Origin: Verrucomicrobiota bacterium
Lineage (GTDB): Bacteria > Verrucomicrobiota > Verrucomicrobiia > Opitutales > Opitutaceae
Direction of reading: 5' to 3'
DNA length: 62,899 nt
Assembly (NCBI GenBank): GCA_030604905.1
Contig: JAUVVA010000006.1
Coordinates: forward strand, 1-62,899
A program made the position numbers and the translations under genes. This document shows, piece after piece, positions 8,328 to 15,629 of this stretch. The notes below the pieces were generated by a model that worked only from the letters and a program-made list of their open reading frames with translations, searched no databases and was not told where the DNA came from. Positions within the stretch are counted from its first letter, which is position 1, and each line of letters starts with the position of its first letter.

Positions 8328-9314
8328 TCACAACTCGACGCCGAGTTTTTCCAGGATGCGCTGGAGGTCGTCGTTGCCGGCGTAGGGGATCACGATCTGG
8401 CCCTTTTTGCCGGCGTGTTTCACCGCCACGCGCGCGCCCAGATGCGAGGTGAGCCGCTTCTCGATGCTGGCGATGGCCGCGGCGTCGGCCGGGGCGATTT
8501 TTTTCGCGCCGCCCTTGGCGGGCTCGACCGCGGTCGGACCGCCGACGGCGGCGGAGAGCTTCTTCGTCTGCACCAGCGCCTCGGTGGCGCGCACGCTCAG
8601 GCCGTCCTCGATCACGCGGCGCGCGAGCAGGGCGCGCTGCGCGGCGTCCTCGACCCCGAGCAGCACCTTGGCGTGGCCGACCGAGAGCAGGCCCTTGGCG
8701 ACGTAGCCCTGGAGTTCGCCGTCGAGCGAAAGCAGACGGAGGGTGTTGGCGACGCTGGCGCGCGGCTTGCCCACCCGCTCGGCGGCCTGCTCCTGCGTGA
8801 GGTCGAAGTCGCGAATCAGGCTCGCGTAGCCGTAGGCCTCTTCGAGGGGGTTCAGGCCCTCGCGCTGAAGATTTTCGATCAGGCCGAGCGTCGCCGAGGA
8901 GGCGTCGCCCGCGGAGACGAGCCGCGCCGGGATCGTCTTGATCTTGAGCAACTGAAAGGCCCGCCAGCGCCGCTCGCCCGCGATCAGCTGGTATTTCCCG
9001 TCGGCCTGTTTGCGCACCACGATCGGCTGGAGCAGACCCTCCGCGCGGATGCTCTCGGCCAGTTCCTGCAGATGTTCCGGCGCGATCTCCTTGCGAGCTT
9101 GGTAGGGGCTGGGCACCACCGAGACCACCGCGACCTCGATAAAGCCACCCGACATCGGGGCGGCGGGCGCGGCGGCGGGCGCGGCGGACGGAGCGGCTTC
9201 GGGAGCGGGAGCGGTGGACGGAGCCGGCGCGGGAGCCGGGGCGGCGGGCTTGGGAGCGGCGGCGGCGATCAGGCCGCCGAGACCGCGACCGAGGCGAGAT
9301 TTGGAATTGGCCAT
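8328..9314 (-). CDS. parB: ParB/Spo0J chromosome partitioning protein
   Basis: This 328-residue ParB-type DNA-binding CTPase participates in origin segregation by loading at parS sites. After MANSKSRLGRGLGGLIAAA comes a proline/alanine linker at about 20-55. The ParB N-terminal domain follows with PSPYQARKEI and the CTP/arginine-patch motif GERRWRA at 113-119. A helix-turn-helix LTQEQAAERVGKPRASVANTL lies near 170, and a C-terminal dimerisation segment ends ILEKLGVEL. No parA gene is adjacent: the upstream neighbour encodes a LysM protein. No full parS palindrome was found nearby. The ATG at 9314 is well supported by the conserved RLGRGLGGLI start. Confidence 0.95.
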   Translation of the reverse strand: MANSKSRLGRGLGGLIAAAAPKPAAPAPAPAPSTAPAPEAAPSAAPAAAPAAPMSGGFIEVAVVSVVPSPYQARKEIAPEHLQELAESIRAEGLLQPIVVRKQADGKYQLIAGERRWRAFQLLKIKTIPARLVSAGDASSATLGLIENLQREGLNPLEEAYGYASLIRDFDLTQEQAAERVGKPRASVANTLRLLSLDGELQGYVAKGLLSVGHAKVLLGVEDAAQRALLARRVIEDGLSVRATEALVQTKKLSAAVGGPTAVEPAKGGAKKIAPADAAAIASIEKRLTSHLGARVAVKHAGKKGQIVIPYAGNDDLQRILEKLGVEL

Positions 9315-9399
9315 TTAGAACGGGAAGGAGTTGCCCACAAACAACGAGAAAGCCTCGCAGAAAAAGGCGGCGGGCCTCCGCGGGCGAGCGTGTTTATGC

Positions 9400-10008
9400 T
9401 CAGCGGGGCGCCACCGGAATAAAAAGCACCTGCCCCACCTGCACCCGCGTGGGATCCGTGATGCGATTCGCATTGATGATGTCCTGCACCCGGGCCCCGT
9501 GTCGCTGGGCGATGCTGGAGAGGGTGTCGCCGCGCTGCACGGTGTAGGAGACGCCTTCGCGGGGGAAATTGTCGGAGAAAGTCGGCGCCGCCGGAGCCGC
9601 CGCCGGAGCCGCCGGGGGCCGCTGACGAGCCGCCATGCCATCGAGGGCGGCGTTGGTCTGCCGGGCCAGGTTTTCCATCTGCGTGGCGACCACCGCGAGC
9701 ACGTCGTTGCGCGTCTGCGTCTGCGCGGTGCGGATGTCCCGCGTCAGGTCGGCGATCGCGGTGTTCAACTGCGTGAGGGTGGCGAAGTTCTGCTGCGCCC
9801 CCGCGGCGCTGCGCGCCAGCTCGGCGTTGGTCTTTTCCAGTTGCTCCACCCGGAGCGAAAGCTCCCCGAGTCGTTGCGTCAGCAAGCGCACATCTTCGCG
9901 CAGATGGGCCAGCTCGACCGCCGGCGGCAGCGCGGGCTGCGCCGGAAGCCCGGACACCGCCAGCAACAAGGACAGGAAAACGAAGGGCAGACGAAGGAAA
10001 GAGGGCAT
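9400..10008 (-). CDS. exported coiled-coil LysM-domain protein
   Basis: This 202-residue protein has a signal peptide (MPSFLRLPFVFLSLLLAVSGLPAQ). A coiled coil at about 30-75 (HLREDVRLLTQRLGELSLRVEQLEKTN) and a helical linker follow. One C-terminal LysM domain sits at about 154-200 (YTVQRGDTLSSIAQRHGARVQDIINANRI ... VQVGQVLFIP). LysM domains bind peptidoglycan, so the protein is expected in the periplasm or envelope, anchored to the cell wall. It lies 85 bp upstream of parB on the same strand. Its exact role is unknown. The architecture is similar to envelope factors that link cell division or wall remodelling to peptidoglycan, which is inference only. Confidence 0.88.
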   Translation of the reverse strand: MPSFLRLPFVFLSLLLAVSGLPAQPALPPAVELAHLREDVRLLTQRLGELSLRVEQLEKTNAELARSAAGAQQNFATLTQLNTAIADLTRDIRTAQTQTRNDVLAVVATQMENLARQTNAALDGMAARQRPPAAPAAAPAAPTFSDNFPREGVSYTVQRGDTLSSIAQRHGARVQDIINANRITDPTRVQVGQVLFIPVAPR

Positions 10009-10147
10009 AAACCCAATCGGTAACGACTACCGGCCACGGCTCAAGCACGGCTACGGGACCAACGCTGGGCCAAATCCCTACCATTTTGGTTAACTTTCAG
10101 CTTGCGCGCTCAATCCCGACTCTTTTTGTCTGGTTTAAATCCACCCG
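10009..10147. promoter_or_regulatory. divergent intergenic region upstream of the Rrf2 regulator
   Basis: This 139-bp spacer separates the minus-strand LysM gene from the plus-strand sulfate operon and must hold both promoters. Its right half is relatively AT-rich (ATTTTGGTTAACTTTC and CTCTTTTTGTCTGGTTTAA). Rrf2 regulators normally autoregulate, so an operator is expected here, but I cannot define one. Confidence 0.4.
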
Positions 10148-10753
10148 ATGAAGCTCTCCAAGAAAGGTGAATACGCGCTCCGCGCCCTGATCGACCTCGG
10201 CATCGCCGCCGAGGTGGGTCGCGAGCTCGTGCAGGTCACCGAGCTGGCGGACAAGGAGGTCATCCCCCCCAAGTTCCTCGAACAGATCATGCAGGAGCTC
10301 AAAGGGGCCGGTCTCGTCATTGCCCAGCGTGGCAAATTCGGCGGCTACCGCCTCGCCCGCCCCGCCGCCGAGATCACCATCGGCGCCATCATCCGCTTCA
10401 TCGACGGCCCGCTAGCCCCCATCGGCTGCGTGAGCCACACCGCCTACGAAAAGTGCAGCTGCCCCGACGAGGAGCACTGCGGCCTGCGCATGCTCATGCT
10501 CGACGTGCGCAACGCCATCGCCGGCATTCTCGACCGCTACTCCATCGCCGACGTCGTCGAGGTCACGCTCCGCAAACTGCGCCGCGACGGCCTCCCCCTT
10601 CCCTTCGCCGCCCCCCGTGGCGCCAAGCGCGGCACCCCCGCCTTCGCCACAACCATTCCGCGCCCGCGCCGCGTCTCCACTCGCGCCTCCGCCCGCCGCC
10701 TCGCGCCGGTCGAGGGCCTGCTCTCCGAACTGCTCCCGGACTACACCATCTGA
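10148..10753 (+). CDS. Rrf2 family transcriptional regulator
   Basis: This regulator of 201 residues starts MKLSKKGEYALRALIDLG, with a winged helix containing VIPPKFLEQIMQELKGAGLV and the wing RGKFGGYRLAR. A cysteine cluster is present at Cys94, Cys103, Cys105 and Cys111 (GCVSHTAYEKCSCPDEEHCG), consistent with Fe-S binding as in IscR-like members. The final 50 residues are a basic, low-complexity tail not usual in the family, which is normally about 150 residues. It heads an operon of sulfate uptake genes, so it probably controls cysteine or sulfur assimilation in the manner of CymR. That role is inferred from context. Confidence 0.93.
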   Translation: MKLSKKGEYALRALIDLGIAAEVGRELVQVTELADKEVIPPKFLEQIMQELKGAGLVIAQRGKFGGYRLARPAAEITIGAIIRFIDGPLAPIGCVSHTAYEKCSCPDEEHCGLRMLMLDVRNAIAGILDRYSIADVVEVTLRKLRRDGLPLPFAAPRGAKRGTPAFATTIPRPRRVSTRASARRLAPVEGLLSELLPDYTI

Positions 10754-10775
10754 ACGCCTATGCGCCTCGCCCACC

Positions 10776-10958
10776 ATGAGCGCCACCTCCCACTCTCCCG
10801 CCTCGGCCCCCGCCTCCCCCGCCCTCCCCGACTGGCTCGCCCTCGTGCGCAGCAAGGTCGAGAGCCTCCGCTTCGGCGTCGTCCAGATCGTCGTCCACGA
10901 CGGCAAGGTCACCCTGATCGAGCGCACCGAAAAGACCCGCCTGCCCGACAGCGCCTGA
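10776..10958 (+). CDS. YezD family small protein (DUF2292)
   Basis: This 60-residue protein carries the DUF2292/YezD core DWLALVRSKVESLRFGVVQIVVHDGKVTLIERTEKTRL. An alanine/serine/proline-rich N-terminus precedes it from the ATG at 10776. Members of this family are small proteins of unknown function, repeatedly found beside sulfate or cysteine assimilation genes. The location between an Rrf2 regulator and the sulfate ABC transporter fits that pattern. It starts 22 bp after the regulator stop and is surely cotranscribed. A longer reading from an upstream codon would run inside the regulator gene and is unsupported. Confidence 0.88.
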   Translation: MSATSHSPASAPASPALPDWLALVRSKVESLRFGVVQIVVHDGKVTLIERTEKTRLPDSA

Positions 10959-10996
10959 CCCTCCCCCCCCTTTCCAACGACGTTACCACCGGCCGC

Positions 10997-11029
10997 TCAT
11001 TGGTCATTGGGCATTCGTCATTGGTCATT
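10997..11029. repeat. TTGGTCA heptad repeat, copy 1
   Basis: TCATTGGTCATT-type 7-bp units occur with small variations (GGGCATT, CGTCATT), ending in GGTCATTC. A GC-rich stretch, CGCCCCCAGGGCG, follows. It lies in the 191-bp spacer between yezD and the decayed gene and belongs to the same family as copies near 18118, 41766 and 62581. Confidence 0.8.
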
Positions 11030-11149
11030 CCGCCCCCAGGGCGACCCCACCGCCACCCGCGGAGGACGTATCGACAGAAACACTACACGCAGCCCGACTG
11101 ACCCGACCACGGGAAGTTCCCATGCAAGCAGACCACCCGACCGTCTCCC

Positions 11150-11452
11150 ATGAGGAACCAGAATGTCATCCGCGCGGCCACGCTGGCCGGGCCCACCACC
11201 ATCGCCCTCGCGCCCTTCACCGCGCGAGCCCAGCAAGCCGCCTCCGGCGCCTCCGCTGACGAGATCGCCGCCCTGCGCGAGCAGATCCGCCTGCTCGACC
11301 ACAACACCACCGCCGAGGACCGCCGCCGGCCTGGTTTCGTCCTCGGCAAGCGGGACCTCGCCGTCGCCTGCGGCGACGAGAGGCTCCCCCTCCACGCCGG
11401 CGACCATTCCGGCGAGGACGCCGTCTTCGCCCGCGTGCAGCTCAAGGTCTGA
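11150..11452 (+). pseudogene. small exported ORF, possible remnant of a porin gene
   Basis: This 100-codon frame has a signal-peptide-like start (MRNQNVIRAATLAGPTTIALAPFTARAQQ). It is followed by [16 protein letters not shown], which resembles the coiled-coil N-terminus of OprP/OprO-type phosphate-selective porins. Such porins then continue with a short linker and a GF(T/V)L strand. Here a GFVLGKRDL segment is present, but the sequence ends after about 40 more residues with no beta-barrel. I read it as a truncated or internally deleted porin gene in the sulfate operon, where porins of this type would make sense. It could instead be a genuine small periplasmic protein. The homology claim rests on the short N-terminal pattern only. 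Confidence 0.45.
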
Positions 11453-11487
11453 CGCGTATCCGCCCCAGCCTTACCAAACGCATCGTC

Positions 11488-12510
11488 ATGAAAACCCATT
11501 TTCTCCTCGCCGCCCTCCTCGCGGCCCTCTCCCTCGCTCCCCTCGCCCAGGCCCAGCGCGCCCCGCGCCCGGTCGAGCTCCTCAACGTCTCCTACGATCC
11601 CACCCGCGAGCTCTACACCGACTTCAACCGCGCCTTTGCCGAGCACTGGCGCCAGCAGACCGGCCAGGAAGTTCGCATCCGCCAGTCCCACGGTGGCTCC
11701 GGCTCCCAGGCCCGAGCCATCATCGACGGCCTCCAGGCCGACGTCGCCACCCTGGCCCTCGCCTTCGACATCGATGTGCTCCACTCGCGCGCCAACCTCA
11801 TCCCCGCCGACTGGCAGTCGCGCCTCCCGCACAACTCCGCGCCCTACACGTCCACCATCGTCTTCCTCGTCCGCAAGGGGAACCCCAAGGGCATCAAGGA
11901 CTGGGACGACCTCGTGAAGCCCGGCGTGGCCGTCATCACCCCCAATCCCAAGACCTCCGGCGGCGCGCGCTGGAACTACCTCGCCGCCTACGCCTACGGC
12001 CTGAAGGCCAACAACGGCGACCACGAGGCCGCCCGCGCCTTCGTCGGCGCCGTCTACCGCAACGTGCCCGTGCTCGATCCCGCCGCCCGCGGCGCCACCA
12101 CCACCTTCGCCCAGCGCGGCATCGGCGACGTGTTCCTAGCCTGGGAAAACGAGGCCTTCCTCGCCCTGCGCGAGTTCCCCAACGAGGGCTTCGAGATCGT
12201 CGTCCCCTCGATCAGCATCCTCGCCGAGCCGCCCGTCACCGTGGTCGATCGCAACGTCGACCGTCGCGGCACCCGCGCCGTGGCCGAGGCGTATTTGAAA
12301 TTCCTCTACAGCGAGGTCGGCCAGGACATCATCGGCAAACACTTCTACCGCCCCGCCGCGAGCGAGGCCGCCCGGGCCAAATACGCCTCCCAGTTCCCCG
12401 AGGTGAAACTCGTCACCATCGACGAGGTCTTCGGCGGCTGGGCCAAGGCCCAGCCCGAGCACTTCGGCGACGGCGGCATCTTCGACCAGATCTACCGCCC
12501 CCGCCGCTAA
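11488..12510 (+). CDS. sulfate ABC transporter, periplasmic sulfate-binding protein
   Basis: This 340-residue protein with a signal peptide ([23 protein letters not shown]) binds sulfate or thiosulfate in the periplasm and delivers it to CysTWA. Family signatures are [34 protein letters not shown] and a long [12 protein letters not shown] segment. [17 protein letters not shown] and [11 protein letters not shown] follow later in the protein. It is closest in layout to Sbp/CysP. The sequence alone does not tell sulfate from thiosulfate preference. It lies in the operon ahead of the permease genes, separated from them by a hydrolase gene and a palindromic repeat. Confidence 0.95.
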   Translation: MKTHFLLAALLAALSLAPLAQAQRAPRPVELLNVSYDPTRELYTDFNRAFAEHWRQQTGQEVRIRQSHGGSGSQARAIIDGLQADVATLALAFDIDVLHSRANLIPADWQSRLPHNSAPYTSTIVFLVRKGNPKGIKDWDDLVKPGVAVITPNPKTSGGARWNYLAAYAYGLKANNGDHEAARAFVGAVYRNVPVLDPAARGATTTFAQRGIGDVFLAWENEAFLALREFPNEGFEIVVPSISILAEPPVTVVDRNVDRRGTRAVAEAYLKFLYSEVGQDIIGKHFYRPAASEAARAKYASQFPEVKLVTIDEVFGGWAKAQPEHFGDGGIFDQIYRPRR

Positions 12511-12612
12511 AGTGGCATGGGCGTCCCGCCCATGGGATCGATTCCGCGAGGAGGCGTCCCGCCTCCTCGCCCTCCGATCCGCCAAACCCACGGGCGAGAC
12601 GCCCGTGCCACT
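12511..12612. repeat. triple-hairpin GCGTCCCGC repeat element
   Basis: Three consecutive palindromes share the loop region GCGTCCCGC or its variant: CATGGGCGTCCCGCCCATG, GAGGAGGCGTCCCGCCTCCT and CACGGGCGAGACGCCCGTG. The outer two are themselves inverted copies, AGTGGCA(T/C)GGGCGTC... at 12511 and its complement ending at 12612. The element begins at the base after the sbp stop codon and fills the spacer before the hydrolase gene. A diverged single hairpin of the same kind is at 36658-36678. Confidence 0.8.
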
Positions 12613-12643
12613 CCCGAGCCCCGCCAAACTCTCCCCTCCCGCC

Positions 12644-13444
12644 ATGACCGTCACCTCCGCCTCCGCGACCACGCGCGATCTCCGCGCGCTCCTCGAGCCC
12701 CTCGCCACCCTCGGCCAGGCGGACACGGCCTTTCATGTCTCGATGATCGGGCCCTTCGCCCACGAAGGCGCCCGCTACGCGCTCCCGCGCATCCTCTTCT
12801 CCGGCCCGCCCGCCGCGCACGATCCCATCCGCCTCGCGATCTTCGGCGGCCTGCACGGCGACGAGCCCGCGAGCGTGCTCGCGCCCATCGCCTTTCTTGA
12901 GCGCCTCGCCGCCGAGCCCGCCCGCGCCACCGGCTACGAACTCGCCGTCTACCCGCTCCTCAATCCCGTCGGCTACCTGCGCGGCACCCGCGCCAACGGC
13001 TCCGGCCTCGACCTCAACCGCCAGTTCTGGCGCGGCTCGGCCGAGCCCGAGGTCGCCGCCACCGAGCGCGAGCTCACCCGCACCCGATTCGACGGACTCA
13101 TCACCCTCCACGCCGACGACACCTGCGACGGCATCTACGGCTACACCCGCGGCCACGTGCTCACCGAGTCCCTGCTCGAGCCCGCTCTCCGCTCCGCCAG
13201 CTACCTCATCCCCCGCGACCACCGCGCCGTGATCGACGGCTTCGCCGCGCGCGACGGCAAGATCGAGGCCTGCTTCGAGGGCGTTCTCTCCGCCCCGCCC
13301 GGCCAGCGCCCGCGCCCCTTCGACCTCATTTTCGAAACCCCCGCCCTCTCCCCGCTCGAACTCCAGATCGAGGCCGCCGTCACCGCCCTCGACACCATCC
13401 TCGACGAATACCGCGTCTTCCTCGCCTACGGCCAAGACCTCTGA
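12644..13444 (+). CDS. M14-like zinc hydrolase (succinylglutamate desuccinylase/carboxypeptidase fold)
   Basis: This 266-residue protein has the zinc carboxypeptidase-like pattern. His71 and Glu74 lie in FGGLHGDEP, the substrate-clamp motif GLDLNRQFW spans about 121-129, and His156 in LHADDT is the third metal ligand. A late glutamate in FETPALSP is a candidate general base. NPVGYLRGTRANGSGLDLNR is typical of M14 peptidases and aspartoacylase/AstE-like amidohydrolases. No signal peptide is visible, so it should be cytosolic. It sits inside the sulfate transporter operon between sbp and cysT, an unexpected place. A role in processing a peptide or an N-acyl sulfur compound is conceivable but unproven. 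The ATG at 12644 follows the repeat element; earlier in-frame starts would read through it. Confidence 0.82.
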   Translation: MTVTSASATTRDLRALLEPLATLGQADTAFHVSMIGPFAHEGARYALPRILFSGPPAAHDPIRLAIFGGLHGDEPASVLAPIAFLERLAAEPARATGYELAVYPLLNPVGYLRGTRANGSGLDLNRQFWRGSAEPEVAATERELTRTRFDGLITLHADDTCDGIYGYTRGHVLTESLLEPALRSASYLIPRDHRAVIDGFAARDGKIEACFEGVLSAPPGQRPRPFDLIFETPALSPLELQIEAAVTALDTILDEYRVFLAYGQDL

Positions 13445-13484
13445 GGTCGCCGCTCTCCGCCTCCGTCCGCCGCTCCCCGCTCGC

Positions 13485-14375
13485 ATGTCCCGCTCCTCCC
13501 GCTCCGTCATCCCCGGCTTCGGCCTCACGCTCGGCTACACGCTGTTCTACCTGGGGATCATCGTGCTCATCCCGCTCGCGGGTCTCTTCATCAAGACCGC
13601 CGGCATGAGCTGGGAGCAGTTCACCCGCTCCGCCTTCGACCCGCAGGTGGTCCACTCCTACAAGGTCAGCTTCGGCGCCTCCTTCGCCGCCGCGCTCGTC
13701 AACGCCGTCTTCGGCTTGATCGTCGCCTGGGTCCTCGTCCGCTACCAGTTCCCCGGCAAACGCATCGTCGACGCGCTCGTCGACCTCCCCTTCGCCCTGC
13801 CCACCGCCGTGGCCGGCATCGCCCTCGCCGCCATCTACGCGCCCAACGGCTGGGTGGGCAAATGGGCCCAGCCCCTCTACGCAGACTTCATCGCCTCCCT
13901 GGAGCGCCTCGTCCCCGCCATCCCCTGGCAAGCCTTCCTCGGCAACCGCCTCGCCTTCGACCTCCCGGGCATCTTCATCGCCCTCACCTTCATCGGCCTG
14001 CCCTTCGTCGTCCGCACCGTGCAGCCCGTGCTCGAGGAGCTCGAGCCGGAGCTGGAGGAGGCCTCGGCCACGCTGGGCGCCACCCGCCTGCAGACGCTGC
14101 GTCGCGTGGTGTTTCCGACCGTCCTGCCCGCGCTCCTCACCGGTTTCGCCCTGGCCTTCGCCCGCGCCGTCGGTGAGTTCGGCTCGGTCGTCTTCATCGC
14201 GGGCAACATGCCCTTCCGCTCGGAGATCTCCCCCGTGCTGATCGTCGCCCGGCTCGAGGCCTTCGACTACGCCGGCGCCACCGCCATCGCCACCGTCATG
14301 CTCGTGGCCTCCTTCGTCCTGCTCCTCGTCATCAATCTCCTCCAGCGCTGGACCCGCCGCCACCAGGCGACCTGA
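13485..14375 (+). CDS. cysT: sulfate ABC transporter permease CysT
   Basis: This 296-residue inner-membrane protein has about six membrane helices and forms half of the sulfate importer channel. The start VIPGFGLTLGYTLFYLGIIVLIPLAGLF is characteristic of CysT/CysU. The EAA loop that contacts CysA is seen in EEASATLGATRLQTLRRVVFPTVLPALLTG at about 185-215, followed by ARAVGEFGSVVFIAGNMP. The ATG at 13485 is 40 bp after the hydrolase stop. The gene is followed by a spacer with heptad repeats and then cysW. Confidence 0.95.
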   Translation: MSRSSRSVIPGFGLTLGYTLFYLGIIVLIPLAGLFIKTAGMSWEQFTRSAFDPQVVHSYKVSFGASFAAALVNAVFGLIVAWVLVRYQFPGKRIVDALVDLPFALPTAVAGIALAAIYAPNGWVGKWAQPLYADFIASLERLVPAIPWQAFLGNRLAFDLPGIFIALTFIGLPFVVRTVQPVLEELEPELEEASATLGATRLQTLRRVVFPTVLPALLTGFALAFARAVGEFGSVVFIAGNMPFRSEISPVLIVARLEAFDYAGATAIATVMLVASFVLLLVINLLQRWTRRHQAT

Positions 14376-14390
14376 GCCGATGCGCAAACC

Positions 14391-14523
14391 GTCACAGGTC
14401 AAAGGTCGCAAGTCCGATGCCTCCAACTCCCGGCTTTGCCGCGCCCCCTCTCCCGCCCAAGGCCGCGCCCGCGCGGCCCGCTGACGACCTTCGACCTTAA
14501 GACCTTCCCTCTTTCGACCCTCT
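14391..14523. repeat. heptad-palindrome-heptad element in the cysT-cysW spacer
   Basis: GTC occurs four times at exact 7-bp spacing (14391, 14398, 14405, 14412). The GC palindrome GGCCGCGCCCGCGCGGCC follows at 14461-14478, and then GACCTT units at 14486, 14493 and 14501, which read as AAGGTC on the other strand. A 38-bp block (14461-14498) recurs at 15564-15601 with two mismatches. Confidence 0.8.
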
Positions 14524-14530
14524 CCAGAAC

Positions 14531-15481
14531 ATGGCCGCCATCGTCTCACGCCTCGAGCGCCGCTCGTCCGCGCCCCGCGCCAACGCCGACTCGCCTCTGC
14601 TCAAGTGGAGCCTGCTCGCCGTCGCCTCGGCCTTCCTCGTCTTTTTCCTGGTGCTGCCCCTCGCCGCGGTCTTCGCCGAGGCCTTCCGCCGCGGCGTCGA
14701 AGCCTACTTCGAGGCCTTCAAAGATCCCGACACCGCCGCGTCCATCCGCCTCACCCTCATCGTCGCCGCCTCGGTCGTCCCGCTCAACCTGCTCTTCGGC
14801 GTCGCCGCCGCCTGGGCCATCGCCAAATACGAGTTCAAGGGCAAGGCCCTGCTCACCACCTTCATCGACCTGCCCTTCGCCGTCTCGCCCGTCATCGCCG
14901 GCCTCGTCTACGTGCTCATCTTCAGCGCGCACGGCTGGATTCCCCCCGAGACGCAGCAGTTTCTCCTCAAGCCCTTCGCCGTCCTCTTCGGCTGGCTCGC
15001 CGCCATGCCCGCCTTTGGCTGGCTCGACCCGCTGGCCTACTGGTTCGAGGAGCCGAAGATCATCTTCCACACCACCGGCATCGTGCTCGCCACGATCTTC
15101 GTCACCTTCCCCTTCGTGGCCCGCGAGCTCATCCCGCTCATGCAGGCGCAGGGCAACGACGAGGAATACGCCGCCGTCACCCTCGGCGCCTCCGGCTGGC
15201 AGACCTTCCGCCGCGTCACCCTGCCCAACGTGAAGTGGGGCCTCTTCTACGGCGTCATCCTCTGCAACGCCCGCGCGATGGGCGAGTTTGGCGCCGTCGC
15301 CGTGGTGTCCGGCAAGATCCGGGGCGAGACGACCACCATGCCCCTGCACATCGAGATTCTCTACAACGAGTATCTCTTCGTCGCCGCCTTCGCCGTCGCC
15401 TCCCTCCTCGCCCTCCTCGCCCTCGTCACCCTCGTCCTCAAGTCCGTCATCGAGTGGGCCCACTCCCGCCGCCACGCCTGA
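14531..15481 (+). CDS. cysW: sulfate ABC transporter permease CysW
   Basis: This 316-residue permease partners CysT. It has about six membrane spans, with LKWSLLAVASAFLVFFLVLPLAAVFAEAF as the first. Family motifs are FIDLPFAVSPVIAGLVYVLIFSAHGW and the EAA loop EEYAAVTLGASGWQTFRRVTLPNVKWGL at about 215-242. ARAMGEFGAVAVVSGKIRGET follows, which distinguishes CysW from CysT. The region between helices 3 and 4 is somewhat long, with an inserted PFAVLFGWLAAMPAFGWLDPLAYWF stretch. It lies between two heptad-repeat spacers and is cotranscribed with cysT and cysA. Confidence 0.95.
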   Translation: MAAIVSRLERRSSAPRANADSPLLKWSLLAVASAFLVFFLVLPLAAVFAEAFRRGVEAYFEAFKDPDTAASIRLTLIVAASVVPLNLLFGVAAAWAIAKYEFKGKALLTTFIDLPFAVSPVIAGLVYVLIFSAHGWIPPETQQFLLKPFAVLFGWLAAMPAFGWLDPLAYWFEEPKIIFHTTGIVLATIFVTFPFVARELIPLMQAQGNDEEYAAVTLGASGWQTFRRVTLPNVKWGLFYGVILCNARAMGEFGAVAVVSGKIRGETTTMPLHIEILYNEYLFVAAFAVASLLALLALVTLVLKSVIEWAHSRRHA

Positions 15482-15483
15482 AA

Positions 15484-15623
15484 CCGTCCAACCGTCCAAC
15501 GTCAAAAGTCCCATGTCCCACGTCACCACCGCGCGCCTCCACCGCGCCCTCTCGCTCACCGATGGCCGCGTCCACGCGGCCCGCTGACGACCTTCGACCT
15601 TCGACTATTCGACCTTCGACTTT
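15484..15623. repeat. heptad-palindrome-heptad element in the cysW-cysA spacer
   Basis: CCGTCCAA units and then GTCCCAT/GTCCCAC units stand near the cysW stop. The palindrome GGCCGCGTCCACGCGGCC occupies 15564-15581. GAC(C/T)TT(C) units at 15589, 15596, 15603, 15611 and 15618 follow, ending seven bases before the cysA ATG. It is the sister of the cysT-cysW spacer element. Confidence 0.8.
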
Positions 15624-15629
15624 CCAAAA

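Noticed and set aside
8401-8440. parS site near parB (GTTTCAC at about 8415)
   Set aside because: Only a half-site is present and the palindromic other half is missing.
10997-11029. CRISPR array based on repeated TTGGTCA units
   Set aside because: The unit is only 7 bp with no unique spacers and no cas gene is present.
11163-12647. 494-codon frame overlapping sbp
   Set aside because: It is a proline/arginine-rich shadow frame of the sulfate-binding protein.
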